A stretch of DNA of 64,000 nt from Ktedonobacterales bacterium (GCA_036557285.1 DATBHW010000021.1:1-64000); one strand, 5' to 3'; shown: positions 46,161 to 55,374, counted from the first letter of the stretch. The notes: generated by a model from the letters alone, not told the origin. Made by a program: numbers and translations.

Positions 46161-47711
46161 TCATGGTCGCGTACCGTGTGATGGGCGTCCTGACTGGGCA
46201 GGAAGCAGCCTGTAAGCATCGTGTACCCATTCACAGAGAAGTGGGCGGCTGTCCCTGGGATCGATGATCTCCTCTATCCCGAAGCGTTCGGCGGTCCGAA
46301 ATGGCGAGCGAACCGCATCCAGGCGCGCGCGAATCTCCGAGGCAAGGGCTGTCGGGTCGTCGCTCGCCTCCAGTTCGCTGCGATAGGCCACCTCAAGACC
46401 GCCTTCAATGGGGAGCGACCCCCAATCACCCGACGGCCAGGCATAGCGTTGGACAAAGCGATGCCGATTCGTCATGCCCGCGCCGCCAACGCCAAAAGCC
46501 CGGCGAATGATGATCTCGCCTGCGGGTACCGTTGCCTGGTACACCGCAGCGATAGCGCGCACGCCATAGCGGATAGTTCCCCGACGCTCCGCGCTGCGGC
46601 CAATCACCAGCCCGGGTTGGTCGGTTAACGTGACGATGGGTAGATGAAAAGTCTGACACAAGTCAACCAGCCGAATCATCGCTTCGGACCCTTCAACCGT
46701 CAGGCCACCTCCACCGATAAACGGATCGGCTGCCACCACCCCAACCGGATGGCCGTCTAGCCGCGCCAGCGCCGTGACGGTGGCTCGCCCATAGTGAGCA
46801 AGCTCAAAGACCGAGCCTGTGTCAAAGAGCGCCGCCAGAATCGGGCGAATGCGATACGGTTGGCGGCGGTTGCGTGGAATGGCAGACAGTAGAAACTCAT
46901 CGCGCCGATGGGGCGGGTCTTGCGAAGGCTGCACCGGGGGAAGCTGAAAAACGTTTTGTGGCAGGTAGGATAAGAAACGGCGAATCTGGGCAAACGCCTC
47001 GTACTCCGTCTGCACAATCACGTCAACGGACCCGCTGTAGCGATGAATATCGGCCCCACCCAGTTCCTCCTTCGTCAAGTCTTCGCCCATGCCAAACTTC
47101 ACCACCGGCGGACCGGCCACAAACAACTGCGCCGTACCTGCAACCATCACCGAAAAATGCGACGCCACAAGCCGCGCCGCGCCCAGGCCAGCTACTGAAC
47201 CCAGGCACGCAGCGGCAACCGGAACCAGGCTCAGGTTGTCAACCACGTAATCCCAGCCGGGATTTGCTGGTACATAGGTGTGGCCGTGTTGTTCCAACAA
47301 CTTCACGCTGCCGCCGCCGCCAGTCCCATCAACCAGCCGCACTATTGGCATCTGGAGACTGTTGGCAAGCTGTTCAGCGTAAATCTGCTTGCCAACTACC
47401 GAGGCGTCTGCTGCTCCACCGCGAACGGTGAAATCATCCCCGCCCACCACCACCTTGCGACCCTCGATAGCGCCAGTGCCAACCACAAAGTTGGCCGGAC
47501 GAAATGCTGTCAGGCGCCCTTCACTGTACTCAGCCGCTCCTGCCAGCGCACCAACCTCGTGAAACGTTCCGGCATCGAGCAGCGCCTCAATCCGCTCCCT
47601 GACGGTGAGCCGACCCTGGGCATGGTGTCTGGCAACCTTCTCTTCTCCGCCCATGCGGCGGGCGAGATGTTCGCGCTGATGAAGTTCATCTATCTCCGGC
47701 TGCCAGGTCAT
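46161..47711 (-). CDS. Acyl-CoA carboxylase carboxyltransferase (propionyl-CoA type)
   Basis: 516 aa. Crotonase-fold N half with GGDDFTVRGGAADASVVGKQIYAEQLANSLQMPIVRLVDGTGGGGSVK and C half with FIGGGGLTVEGSEAMIRLVDLCQTFHLPIVTLTDQPGLVIG. The family carboxylates acetyl-, propionyl- or methylcrotonyl-CoA. Operon order beta subunit then carrier protein. Substrate unresolved. Confidence 0.9.
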   Translation of the reverse strand: MTWQPEIDELHQREHLARRMGGEEKVARHHAQGRLTVRERIEALLDAGTFHEVGALAGAAEYSEGRLTAFRPANFVVGTGAIEGRKVVVGGDDFTVRGGAADASVVGKQIYAEQLANSLQMPIVRLVDGTGGGGSVKLLEQHGHTYVPANPGWDYVVDNLSLVPVAAACLGSVAGLGAARLVASHFSVMVAGTAQLFVAGPPVVKFGMGEDLTKEELGGADIHRYSGSVDVIVQTEYEAFAQIRRFLSYLPQNVFQLPPVQPSQDPPHRRDEFLLSAIPRNRRQPYRIRPILAALFDTGSVFELAHYGRATVTALARLDGHPVGVVAADPFIGGGGLTVEGSEAMIRLVDLCQTFHLPIVTLTDQPGLVIGRSAERRGTIRYGVRAIAAVYQATVPAGEIIIRRAFGVGGAGMTNRHRFVQRYAWPSGDWGSLPIEGGLEVAYRSELEASDDPTALASEIRARLDAVRSPFRTAERFGIEEIIDPRDSRPLLCEWVHDAYRLLPAQSGRPSHGTRP

Positions 47712-47817
47712 GCTTATCCCCTTTCTGGAGTCGCCTGCTTTGAGAGAATATCACTGGTTGCAGCATTCTAGCCGCTGCGATAGCAAGCGTCAAGTCCGAA
47801 AATCAGCCCTTATTGGG

Positions 47818-47938
47818 CTTGTTCTCAACCATGAGGTGTTGGTAAGCGAGGCGTGTTACTTGTAGCGCCGCCTTCCAGGCGGCCAGCGTTGAGCCGCCTG
47901 GAAGGCGGCGCTACAGGTGGCCTTGTTCCCAACCATGA
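47818..47938. repeat. Palindromic element with flanking imperfect direct repeats
   Basis: Perfect 23-bp arms at 47861-47883 and 47893-47915 (beginning TGTAGCGCCGCC) surround a 9-nt loop, a strong hairpin. Seventeen-base direct repeats lie outside, 47818-47834 and 47922-47938, with one mismatch (CTTGTTCTCAACCATGA). A related half-copy is at 18787-18810. The region 47712-48001 has no gene otherwise. Confidence 0.7.
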
Positions 47939-48001
47939 TATGCTATAGTGCATACAACATCTGTGGCCGCAAGCCATCGCAAATAGCAGAAGGAGAAGCG
48001 G

Positions 48002-48217
48002 ATGCAGCCTGTCACCTTCGCGGATGTTCTACGCGCTCAGCGCCGACTTCGCCCTCATCTGGCGCCTACTCCCCTACACAGCTATCCAGCCTTGAATGCC
48101 TTCATTGGCGCCCAGGTGTACATCAACGACAACTGGACACCTATCAAATTTCGTTTTTCGCTGGGCAGCGGTGAAACACAGCATATCGTCGTTCACGAAT
48201 TCTCGTGCTGGGCGTAA
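48002..48217 (+). pseudogene. Truncated threonine dehydratase-like paralogue
   Basis: 71 codons from ATG 48002 behind AGAAGGAGAAG. Residues 3-50 (VTFADVLRAQRRLRPHLAPTPLHSYPALN...) match the start of the intact gene on the other strand (VSFPTLQDILKAQTRIRPYLAHTPLHSYPAIN). The match ends before the PLP-binding Lys; the remaining ~20 residues read into the 3' end of the opposite gene. A fragment left by duplication and deletion. Confidence 0.75.
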
Positions 48218-49188
48218 GGTGCCTGCTGGCCGAGGGCGAGGCGCAGGTGTTCCAGGGAGGTATTCCCCCCGGAGCAGATGACGCCCACCTTCTTGCCGGT
48301 CAGTTCGTCGCGCAAGCGATACGCACCGGCCAGGGCTGCTGCGCCCGCGCCTTCGGCCAGGGTATGTGCACGTTCAATCATCCAGACCATAGCCCGCAAA
48401 ATCTCTTCCTCGCTCAACAACAGAAAATCATGCAGGTGTTCGCGCATGATGGCCTGGGGGAGTTCAAAAGGAGCGCCAGTAGCCAGGCCCTCAGCGAAGG
48501 TGCGATTGGGCGCCGTGACGGGCCGGTGCTGCTTCCACGTTTCATAGGCCGCCGGAGAGGCTTCCGATTGCACGCCGATGACTTGTATTGACGGGTTAAT
48601 GGCGTGCGCGGCGATGCCAACGCCAGCCGCGCCACTGCCCCCGCCGATGGGGACGAAGATGATGTCGAGATCTGGCTGCTCTTCCAGCATTTCCAGGGCC
48701 TCGGTGCCAACGCCCGCGATGAGCAGGGGTTCGTTGCCGGAATGGATGTAGCGATAGCCATGCTCGCGGGCAAGTTCCTCGCAATGCAGCTTGGACTCGT
48801 CGAAAGTCGCACCGTGTTTGATCACCTGCGCGCCCATGCCCTCCATAGCGGCGACCTTGCCCGGATTGGCCTGCTCCGGGACAATAATGATAGACTGGAC
48901 GCCGAAAAGCCGGGCAGCGAAGGCAACGGACTGCCCATGATTGCCGGTGGAGGCGGCGATCACTCCGCGCTCGCGCTCCTCTGGGGTGAGCTGGGAAATA
49001 AGGTTGATCCCGCCGCGTACCTTGAAGGCCCCTACCGGCTGGTAATTCTCGTGTTTTATAAACAGCGTGGTTCCGACTAATTTGTTGATGGCGGGGTAGC
49101 TATGAAGCGGGGTATGTGCCAGATAGGGACGGATGCGTGTTTGTGCCTTCAGAATATCCTGCAACGTCGGGAAGGACACGGGAATCAC
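48193..49188 (-). CDS. Threonine/serine dehydratase (PLP fold type II)
   Basis: 331 aa from GTG 49188; a GTG at 49179 would be a little better placed relative to GAGGTG, but the truncated paralogue aligns with 49188. HTPLHSYPAIN, the PLP-Lys motif QPVGAFKVRGG, ASTGNHGQSVA, and the glycine loop VPIGGGSGAAG identify a dehydratase of IlvA/TdcB type. Ends with SGGN and no ACT domain, thus the catabolic type. Deaminates threonine or serine. Confidence 0.9.
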   Translation of the reverse strand: MIPVSFPTLQDILKAQTRIRPYLAHTPLHSYPAINKLVGTTLFIKHENYQPVGAFKVRGGINLISQLTPEERERGVIAASTGNHGQSVAFAARLFGVQSIIIVPEQANPGKVAAMEGMGAQVIKHGATFDESKLHCEELAREHGYRYIHSGNEPLLIAGVGTEALEMLEEQPDLDIIFVPIGGGSGAAGVGIAAHAINPSIQVIGVQSEASPAAYETWKQHRPVTAPNRTFAEGLATGAPFELPQAIMREHLHDFLLLSEEEILRAMVWMIERAHTLAEGAGAAALAGAYRLRDELTGKKVGVICSGGNTSLEHLRLALGQQAPYAQHENS

Positions 49189-49335
49189 CTCGCTTTCAGT
49201 TCTCGTCGTGCAGAGTATACAGCACTGGTATAGAGTGTTATACCTTACAAGTGGGTATAGAGGTCAAGATCAAACCTGGCAGGGAGTATAGGTTAGCCGT
49301 CGGACCATCGGACACCTGTGTGCGAAATATTCTCT

Positions 49336-49545
49336 CTAGCGTTTGACTTGACCGTCACCGTCCGGCATTTCAGCCTCCTCTAAGGAAGTATCGCGGCGGG
49401 GATGACGAGATGGCGACGAGCAGAGGATAGCTTCCATCTGCTCAAGCAGTTCTAGGAAGTTAATTGTACCAAAGCGGTAGGCGTAGAGCAATTCGTACAC
49501 GTGCCGAATGCCTTCGCCGTTACCAGTAGGTTGTTCTGGCCTCAT
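49336..49545 (-). CDS. Small hypothetical protein
   Basis: 69 aa. No family recognised. Predicted helix VYELLYAYRFGTINFLELLEQMEAIL. Part of a run of three small minus-strand proteins at the left end of the mobile region (this, 49624-49968 and 50056-50259), whose RFGTINFLELLEQ pattern is loosely echoed by NGLITLKERIRLSQ in the third. Confidence 0.5.
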   Translation of the reverse strand: MRPEQPTGNGEGIRHVYELLYAYRFGTINFLELLEQMEAILCSSPSRHPRRDTSLEEAEMPDGDGQVKR

Positions 49546-49623
49546 CAGTGTTGCCTCTGCTCTATGGGATATGCAGCATCCCGCTTGGCATTGTACCTTG
49601 CAGGGTTTTGTTGAACTTATGAG

Positions 49624-49968
49624 CTACACAACCACCTTGGCAGGCTCGATAAATCGTACCTCTACCGTTACTGAGTGGGTGTACAAAGTTCGCTGCCGAA
49701 GACGAGCGCACCATTCAGAGAGTTTGGCTCCGATCAGTATATCTTGCTCCTCGCTTACTACCGTGCTTATTCGTGCCGACCAGTCGGTGTAGACCTGTTG
49801 ATCATTGCCTCGCCATTGCCCGCGCTGCCGTGTCTCGCTGTAGCCGCCAACTATCTCCAATAACTCCAGGCAGATCGTATCTATTTCTTTCTGGAGGTTG
49901 TGGCCCTGGTTATCTTCAAGCGGGAAGACAATGACCCGCTCGAACATTGCTGCTTCCAGTTGTTGCAT
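49624..49968 (-). CDS. Hypothetical protein
   Basis: 114 aa, ATG behind AAGGTG. FERVIVFPLEDNQGHNLQKEIDTICLELLEIVGGYSETRQRGQWRGNDQQVYTDWSARISTVV reads as an alpha/beta protein of unknown family. Likely part of the mobile element cargo. Confidence 0.55.
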   Translation of the reverse strand: MQQLEAAMFERVIVFPLEDNQGHNLQKEIDTICLELLEIVGGYSETRQRGQWRGNDQQVYTDWSARISTVVSEEQDILIGAKLSEWCARLRQRTLYTHSVTVEVRFIEPAKVVV

Positions 49969-50055
49969 GGTAGCACCTTAGAAGAATAAAGGTGTGAGAA
50001 CGGCGGAGAGACTGCCTTGTCAGCTCGAGGCCGTTCTTTCAGGATGAGGACGCAC

Positions 50056-50259
50056 TCAAGAATCCAGGTATTCGTCGGCGTACGCGCCTTCGAGCATCTC
50101 GTCAGGCTCGTCCAACACCAGTGACGACCATTCCTGGCTTAAACGTATGCGCTCTTTGAGCGTTATCAGGCCGTTGGCATAAGCGTCGGCGATGGCTGCC
50201 AAGCCAGACCGCAGCAGTTCATCGTCACGGGTAGAGAGGTGCGGTTGTGGTTGCTGCAT
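50056..50259 (-). CDS. Small hypothetical protein
   Basis: 67 aa from ATG 50259 (GAGG upstream; ATG 50283 would add 8). Acidic, helical; ends DEPDEMLEGAYADEYLDS. No family recognised. Confidence 0.5.
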   Translation of the reverse strand: MQQPQPHLSTRDDELLRSGLAAIADAYANGLITLKERIRLSQEWSSLVLDEPDEMLEGAYADEYLDS

Positions 50260-50317
50260 GTGGCGCCTCGTGGTAATCTGCAAGAGCGAACGTCGGGTCG
50301 TATTTGGGTAGACAGTT

Positions 50318-50350
50318 AAAGAAGCTTCCGGCGCAATCGGAGGCTTCTTT
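50318..50350 (-). terminator. Bidirectional terminator-like hairpin
   Basis: AAAGAAGCTTCC and GGAGGCTTCTTT arms (one mismatch) around a 9-nt loop, with T-rich sequence on both sides. It sits just after the replication-relaxation gene stop. Confidence 0.6.
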
Positions 50351-50354
50351 GTTT

Positions 50355-51203
50355 TTACATCGCTAACAGCACTACAGGGGTATCATCGAACGCCGTGTAC
50401 CACCTCCTCTCTAGCCAGCAGCCCGGCTCAGGCGGTTTATCGAGAGTGGCGAAGTAGAAGGCGTGCCAGATAGTCTCAGGCTCGCTGGTCGATGCCAGTT
50501 CAGCCTTTGTCCAGCGGCGCATCTGCTCCAGCCGCGCTTCATCTCTGAACGTCGTAAACGCGATGGTAATTGCACCTACGCCGAACAGTTCTGCTTGCCC
50601 GCGTTTGTGCAGGAAGGTGACGTAGCGCCTGATCTTCAGCCGGAAATCCTGCTGGAACTCCGTACCCCGGTCGTGCTCAAGCGCAATCGGCATCTGCATA
50701 ACGCCGCCTGGGGTGCGCGTCTGGAAGTTCAGAAAGCCGTCGGGTATCAGCGGGCGGCGGCCAAGCATATAGGGCTTGCGCTTCAGATCGTGCTCGTGGC
50801 GGTAATCATCCAGCCAGTACGCGGGATTGGCCTTACCGAGCAGCATCGCTGAGATAAGCAGGTCGTTCACCTCTAGGGTATGGCGGATAAACGGCGAGTC
50901 ATCCTCTGCCTTGCTGCCCCGGTAGGCTTTGACCTCCATGCCCGCCCGGTTCAGGTATTCAGCACCTCGTGCACCCAAGGCATAGTAATACGGGCTAGAG
51001 CGCTGTTTCGTCGGCAAGGCATCAGAGACAATCAGGCCGTTACCCGTCATGGCTTTCAGTTGCTTCTTGACGTACTTGAGACTGCCCGACAAGTAATGCA
51101 GGCGCGTCAACTGGTCGGCGGTCGCCAGGTGCAACTGGGCAATGCCCAGCGGCACCTGGTCGTCACCCCGAAGCAAACGGTCATGCACTGGGGTGATAGA
51201 CAC
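50355..51203 (-). CDS. Replication-relaxation family protein
   Basis: 282 aa. Winged-helix start (LLRGDDQVPLGIAQLHLATADQLTRLHYLSG ... YVKKQLKAMTGNGLIVS) followed by the nuclease-like domain with FIRHTLEVNDLLISAML, RRPLIPDGFLNFQTR and PIALEHDRGTEFQQDFRLKIRRYVTFL. Found on plasmids and integrative elements, with a proposed role in replication initiation. Adjacent to the ATPase at 51206 (2-nt gap). Confidence 0.8.
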   Translation of the reverse strand: MSITPVHDRLLRGDDQVPLGIAQLHLATADQLTRLHYLSGSLKYVKKQLKAMTGNGLIVSDALPTKQRSSPYYYALGARGAEYLNRAGMEVKAYRGSKAEDDSPFIRHTLEVNDLLISAMLLGKANPAYWLDDYRHEHDLKRKPYMLGRRPLIPDGFLNFQTRTPGGVMQMPIALEHDRGTEFQQDFRLKIRRYVTFLHKRGQAELFGVGAITIAFTTFRDEARLEQMRRWTKAELASTSEPETIWHAFYFATLDKPPEPGCWLERRWYTAFDDTPVVLLAM

Positions 51204-51205
51204 AC

Positions 51206-53167
51206 TTACACCTGCTCCCAGCGGCTGATAGGCACGCCTTCGCCATGACTGATCGGCAGCACCTCATCATGGAGTAAGGCTTGCTCGACATCCTCGCGCG
51301 GGTGGCAGTACTTCGCCCTGGTCTGCTGGCGGATGGTTTGCAGCCGGGTACCAGCCTCAGCAGGTCCGACGGGCGCAGGCGTGGCGCTGGTGTAGATAAC
51401 CCCAATATCTTCGCCGGAGCGCACGAAAGCCGCGCGTTTCGGGAGATTGCTGAGCATTTGGGCAATATCCGCCGGTTTGGTCCTGGTCTCCTTGCCTATC
51501 GGTTCTTCGGCCAGTTGGTTCATGAGCGACCGCAAACAGTACAAGAAGAAGTAAAACGTCTCCTTGCCGTTTTCTGGCTCGCGGGTCCATCGCTGATCAC
51601 CCTCGGCAGTCCTGACAACAAGGTGAGCCGGGAAGCGGTCCATCATTTCCGGGCCTAGCTCCCAGTCTTTCGCGCCGCGTGCGGCTGCAAAAAAGCCCTT
51701 GCCAGAATTCGCAAAACCGCGCGGGATTTCGTAGGGTATCGGCAGGAGCCAGTTCCCGGTACGCATCACGTCATACAGCAGGCGGTCTAAGAAGTACGTC
51801 GGGTCGTCCACGATAATCGCCTGCCCGACCGTTTCACCGCTGCTTTGTATGTCAATAATCGTCCGGCGCAGATCGAAACCAGGGTTGACGATCTCGGTCT
51901 TGCCGCGCCCGCGCCGGTAGCGTTGGAGCGGTTGCAGGAAACCGTCAACAAAGCATTCGGCAACTATGCCATAATCGCTGGCCCGCATGAGCAATGTTTC
52001 GGTGACGTGCGGGTCAATGTCTTCGGGCTTGATGGTCGTTTCCTGGCTCGGATACACATGCGCCATTTCGCGCCCGTCTTCCGGGGTCGTTTGGAAGCAT
52101 ATCTTGGTGCGCGCGGTCATGGTGGACTGCTGCAAGAACTCCGGTAACTGACCGCGGTACTGATGTGCCACATGGGTGCGGATAGAAAATTTCCTGCCTT
52201 CAGTGAAAAGTTCGGCGAAGTCGGGCGTCGCAAAGTGCTGGAACTCATCAACATACAGGCTGAACCCCGGTCGCTGCGCTTCGGGTATATCCGCAAAACT
52301 GAACAACGCCGCGTGCAGTTGGGCGATAATCACCGTCCCCAGCAAGCGCGCATCTTGGGTGAGCGTCTTAACTGGCAGGCGCACAAACACAATCTCACGG
52401 CCCTCGATAGCCTTGCGCCAATTCACCGTCGTCTTGCTCTGCCCGACGATGTTGCGGACCAGCGTCCGGCCCAAAAACAACGCTTCCAGGCGGTTAATGA
52501 GCGGCTGCACGCGGCGGTTCTGCTCTGTGTCTGAGAGGTTATCGTACTGGGTCGCCCAAAACTGCTTGATCGTTGAGTCGGTGACTTGCGCTAGCAAGCG
52601 GGCGCGGAAGTGCTCATCCAGCAGGAAGGTGTGCATGTCCACCAGCGTTGCGCCAGGGTTGGCTAAGAGTACCAGCGTGGCGGCACGCACGTAGCGCGGC
52701 AGGTTCTGCTGCGAGAGCACCTCCGGCCATAGCACTTCAAAAATGTGCATCAGCCGGTCAACGGCCTGCGCCTGCGCGAGCGAGGTGGTCAGCTTGGCAT
52801 GGGCAAACACATTGACGCCGAAGGGAGCCTCCTCATCCTCCATATCCAGCAGGTAGGCACGTTCCAAGCAAGCGGATGGAAGCTGCGCGATACAGTTTTT
52901 CGTCAGGTCGCCATGCGGGTCTATGACGATAGCCGCCCGGCCAGCGGCGGCGTCCTGGGCAATCAGGTTCTCTAACAGGCCGGACTTCCCCACCCCCTGC
53001 ACACCGAGCACATAGGTTCCGGCGTAGCGGTCGCCGTCTGGGATGAGCAGCTCGTCGCGGGTTTCGGGATGGTCGCCGAGCTTGAGGTGACGGCGGCGGA
53101 AGGAGGTTCTATCTGCGGCTGGCAGGTACTCCAGGTAGCTATGCGATACGAACGGCACAGGCACCAC
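51206..53167 (-). CDS. HerA/VirB4-like DNA-transfer ATPase
   Basis: 653 aa, GTG start. Walker A GVQGVGKS (55-62), the following IDPHGDLTKNCIAQL segment, Walker B YVDEFQHFATPDFAELFTEGRKF and HQYRGQLPEFLQQS are those of plasmid-encoded type IV secretion/coupling ATPases with a TraD-like C-terminus. A second coupling-type ATPase is at 59096. Likely part of conjugative transfer or replication of the element. Confidence 0.85.
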   Translation of the reverse strand: MVPVPFVSHSYLEYLPAADRTSFRRRHLKLGDHPETRDELLIPDGDRYAGTYVLGVQGVGKSGLLENLIAQDAAAGRAAIVIDPHGDLTKNCIAQLPSACLERAYLLDMEDEEAPFGVNVFAHAKLTTSLAQAQAVDRLMHIFEVLWPEVLSQQNLPRYVRAATLVLLANPGATLVDMHTFLLDEHFRARLLAQVTDSTIKQFWATQYDNLSDTEQNRRVQPLINRLEALFLGRTLVRNIVGQSKTTVNWRKAIEGREIVFVRLPVKTLTQDARLLGTVIIAQLHAALFSFADIPEAQRPGFSLYVDEFQHFATPDFAELFTEGRKFSIRTHVAHQYRGQLPEFLQQSTMTARTKICFQTTPEDGREMAHVYPSQETTIKPEDIDPHVTETLLMRASDYGIVAECFVDGFLQPLQRYRRGRGKTEIVNPGFDLRRTIIDIQSSGETVGQAIIVDDPTYFLDRLLYDVMRTGNWLLPIPYEIPRGFANSGKGFFAAARGAKDWELGPEMMDRFPAHLVVRTAEGDQRWTREPENGKETFYFFLYCLRSLMNQLAEEPIGKETRTKPADIAQMLSNLPKRAAFVRSGEDIGVIYTSATPAPVGPAEAGTRLQTIRQQTRAKYCHPREDVEQALLHDEVLPISHGEGVPISRWEQV

Positions 53168-53195
53168 TTCCTTTCAAGAGGTGGCTAGGAGACGA

Positions 53196-53486
53196 CTAAC
53201 GGGGCTGACGATCTTCGAGCGGGGCTGGGATAAACAAACGGGTACTGCCAGTGCTGGAGATCGGCGGCGCTGCCTGAGGCGTGACGAACGTGCTGGTGAC
53301 GTCCGTTTGCACCTGGGTGGACAGACGCACGTCGCGCCGCCACTTGTAGTACCAGATACCCCAACACACAGCGGCGGGGAGCGCGAGGGGGAGCCAACAC
53401 CCCCAGACTTTGGCGAGCACGCACAACATGAACAACATTGCGCCGGTACATACCAGCGCAACGGCCAAGGCTTGCCCTTTGGTCAT
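53196..53486 (-). CDS. Small membrane protein of the mobile element
   Basis: 96 aa, GAAAGGA upstream of ATG. Two membrane helices in the first ~45 residues (ALAVALVCTGAMLFMLCVLAKVW and LPLALPAAVCWGIWYY), then a polar, Thr/Pro-rich cytosolic or extracellular tail. Upstream of the ATPase and likely in its operon. Confidence 0.65.
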   Translation of the reverse strand: MTKGQALAVALVCTGAMLFMLCVLAKVWGCWLPLALPAAVCWGIWYYKWRRDVRLSTQVQTDVTSTFVTPQAAPPISSTGSTRLFIPAPLEDRQPR

Positions 53487-53715
53487 TTTGGGTGTCCTTT
53501 CATTCGAGCTAGTGCCAGCGGAACTACGAGGACGCCTACGAGGTTTTGTCTACATGAGACTGATCTATAGAAATGTTACCCAATGTTTGCGCCTATAGTC
53601 AAGATTTTAGACGCAGATTTTGGTCAATTTGGATGCAATTCGTATGTATTTCACAAAATACCGGCGATGGGTCGTTACGTTGTGAATATCACAGAGTTAT
53701 CAGGGGTAATACTGC

Positions 53716-53745
53716 TTGACTGATGCCGGTATATACCGGTATACT
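53716..53745 (+). promoter_or_regulatory. Promoter with overlapping palindromic operators
   Basis: -35 TTGACT (53716-53721), 18 nt, -10 TATACT (53740-53745). The spacer holds CCGGTATATACCGG (53726-53739), a perfect 14-bp palindrome, and TATACCGGTATA (53732-53743), a second overlapping one that covers the -10. Repressor binding here would block transcription; the repressor is not identified. The stretch from 53487 to 53865 has no other gene. Confidence 0.65.
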
Positions 53746-53865
53746 GTGAGAGGTAAGCAAGGAGAGAAACATCGAACACGGCGAAGGAACATAAAAAGGC
53801 CAGCGGTGGCACGCTGGCGAGCTATCCAAAATAACCTACTAAGCACTTTAACATAGGAAACCGAC

Positions 53866-54084
53866 ATGGACAAGATACTACGCAAGGTTGCGGATGTGCT
53901 TGAAAAGTCTATAAGCGGCGTTGCCGCAAGCGTCGAACTCGTTTTGATAGACCTTGTATTCGGCAAAGCCAAGTACCGGCGGCACGGGCCGAAGATGCGG
54001 CCAATCATTCACCGGACATATAACAAAACGGTGATTGTTCGTGAGCCGCTCGAACGGGTGCACATCGTCAAGACGAGGCACTAA
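53866..54084 (+). CDS. Small hypothetical protein
   Basis: 72 aa. Begins with an amphipathic helix (MDKILRKVADVLEKSISGVAASVELVLIDLVFGK) followed by a basic part rich in Arg/His/Lys. Transcribed from the regulated promoter at 53716; unidentified. Confidence 0.55.
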   Translation: MDKILRKVADVLEKSISGVAASVELVLIDLVFGKAKYRRHGPKMRPIIHRTYNKTVIVREPLERVHIVKTRH

Positions 54085-54138
54085 CCGCCTGGCCGGAGCG
54101 TTATCCGGCTAATCCACGTTAAGGAGGAAAAGGGAGCA

Positions 54139-54225
54139 ATGACAAAGAAAAATCAGGGAAGAACTGTTAATCTGCAAAGCCCGGTATGGAAGACCATAGC
54201 GAAAACGCTTACTCCTAAGCAGTAG
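54139..54225 (+). CDS. 28-residue microprotein
   Basis: Begins MTKKNQGRTVNLQSPVWKTI and ends LTPKQ; it follows AAGGAGG with ideal spacing. No homologue recognised. Basic, short, in a row with two other small plus-strand genes. Confidence 0.5.
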   Translation: MTKKNQGRTVNLQSPVWKTIAKTLTPKQ

Positions 54226-54292
54226 GCGACTGGAGCGATAGTGTTGCCCTGAGCATGGCACAAAACTGCTCACCTTATAACGGAGAATCGCT

Positions 54293-54499
54293 ATGGCAAA
54301 ACACGGTTGGGAAATCTACGGCGTACCGGAAGAGGTGCGTTACCTCTTCACGAAATATACCGAACTGAAAGACAGGAACTTAGGTGAGGCGGTCGGCGAA
54401 GCATTGCGCCAGTATGTGGCTGGTAAGCTATCGCCAGCAATGATCGAGGAGATTTTGGCGGACCAACCCCAAGAATTGACGGCTGCGCCTGCTGAGTGA
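54293..54499 (+). CDS. Small ribbon-helix-helix-like protein
   Basis: 68 aa. GVPEEVRYLFTKYTELKDRNLGEAVGEALRQYV has the pattern of a CopG/RHH dimer (short strand, two helices). May regulate the cluster or the overlapping palindromes at 53726-53743. Confidence 0.5.
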   Translation: MAKHGWEIYGVPEEVRYLFTKYTELKDRNLGEAVGEALRQYVAGKLSPAMIEEILADQPQELTAAPAE

Positions 54500-54680
54500 T
54501 ATTAGGAAGATCACGAAGCAGTCAGGAACAAATCGGCGCGTATATTTACGGCACCCGGTTGCTTCGGCGGTGGTCAGCGCCTGCCATGTCGAAAGGCCAT
54601 AGGGTACGCCGTGGTGTGCGACGCAGCATCGTACTGTACATCGCTCCTGCCGTCGCATTGGTTCATAGGGAAAAGTTCTG

Positions 54681-55256
54681 CTAATACTTCACAGTTTCGG
54701 CGGCTAACTGCCGCTCATTGATGCACAGCCAGGCAAAGTGCTTCGCCCTTCCCTGCCCTGGCTTATCATGCTTAACTTCTTCGGCGGTGATAGCCCACCG
54801 CTCGACATTGACACCTTTCCAAATCTGCTTGTAGATGAAGCTGTTGACTTTGGTGCCAATCCGCTTGGCGACACGTTCAGCGGTCTGGGCCACCTGTCGG
54901 AGCTTCGCCAGATACTTCAGTGCCCGTTCCCAGTTGGTCGGCGTACCTTCCTGCCCCGGTGCGGCTGTCGTTTTCGTCGCTCTCGCAAACCAATGGCTCG
55001 GCTTGTCTTTGGTCCGAGCAATGGCGGCTAATTCGAGAAGATCACGTGTATGCCCTTCCCTGACGAGCTTCTTGAACTTGTTGCGGTACATTTTGTTGTC
55101 AATCAGATCATCAATTTCCTGCGGAAGTTCTATAGAAGTGTTGTTAGTAACTGTACTAACAGTATCTTCTATAGAAGCTTCGTTGCATTTTTGTCGCTGA
55201 CTCACCCGTGCGCCGTATCTGCCTTGCAGCGCCTCACTTAGTTGTATGGTACTCAT
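54681..55256 (-). CDS. Hypothetical mobile-element protein
   Basis: 191 aa from ATG 55256. N-terminal ~50 residues polar; DDLIDNKMYRNKFKKLVREGHTRDLLELAAIARTKDKPSHWFARATK and a helical C-terminus rich in Lys. Not recognised. Basic composition suggests nucleic-acid binding. Confidence 0.6.
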   Translation of the reverse strand: MSTIQLSEALQGRYGARVSQRQKCNEASIEDTVSTVTNNTSIELPQEIDDLIDNKMYRNKFKKLVREGHTRDLLELAAIARTKDKPSHWFARATKTTAAPGQEGTPTNWERALKYLAKLRQVAQTAERVAKRIGTKVNSFIYKQIWKGVNVERWAITAEEVKHDKPGQGRAKHFAWLCINERQLAAETVKY

Positions 55257-55374
55257 CAAAATCCCTTTTTTAGGGCACGCAGAATAGCCCAGGAGCGGCT
55301 TTGCTGTGCCTGGTTAGGTTTGTATGGATCGGCGTTGCCCGCGCGGACTGCGGCCGATTCCGAGGGCAAAATAA

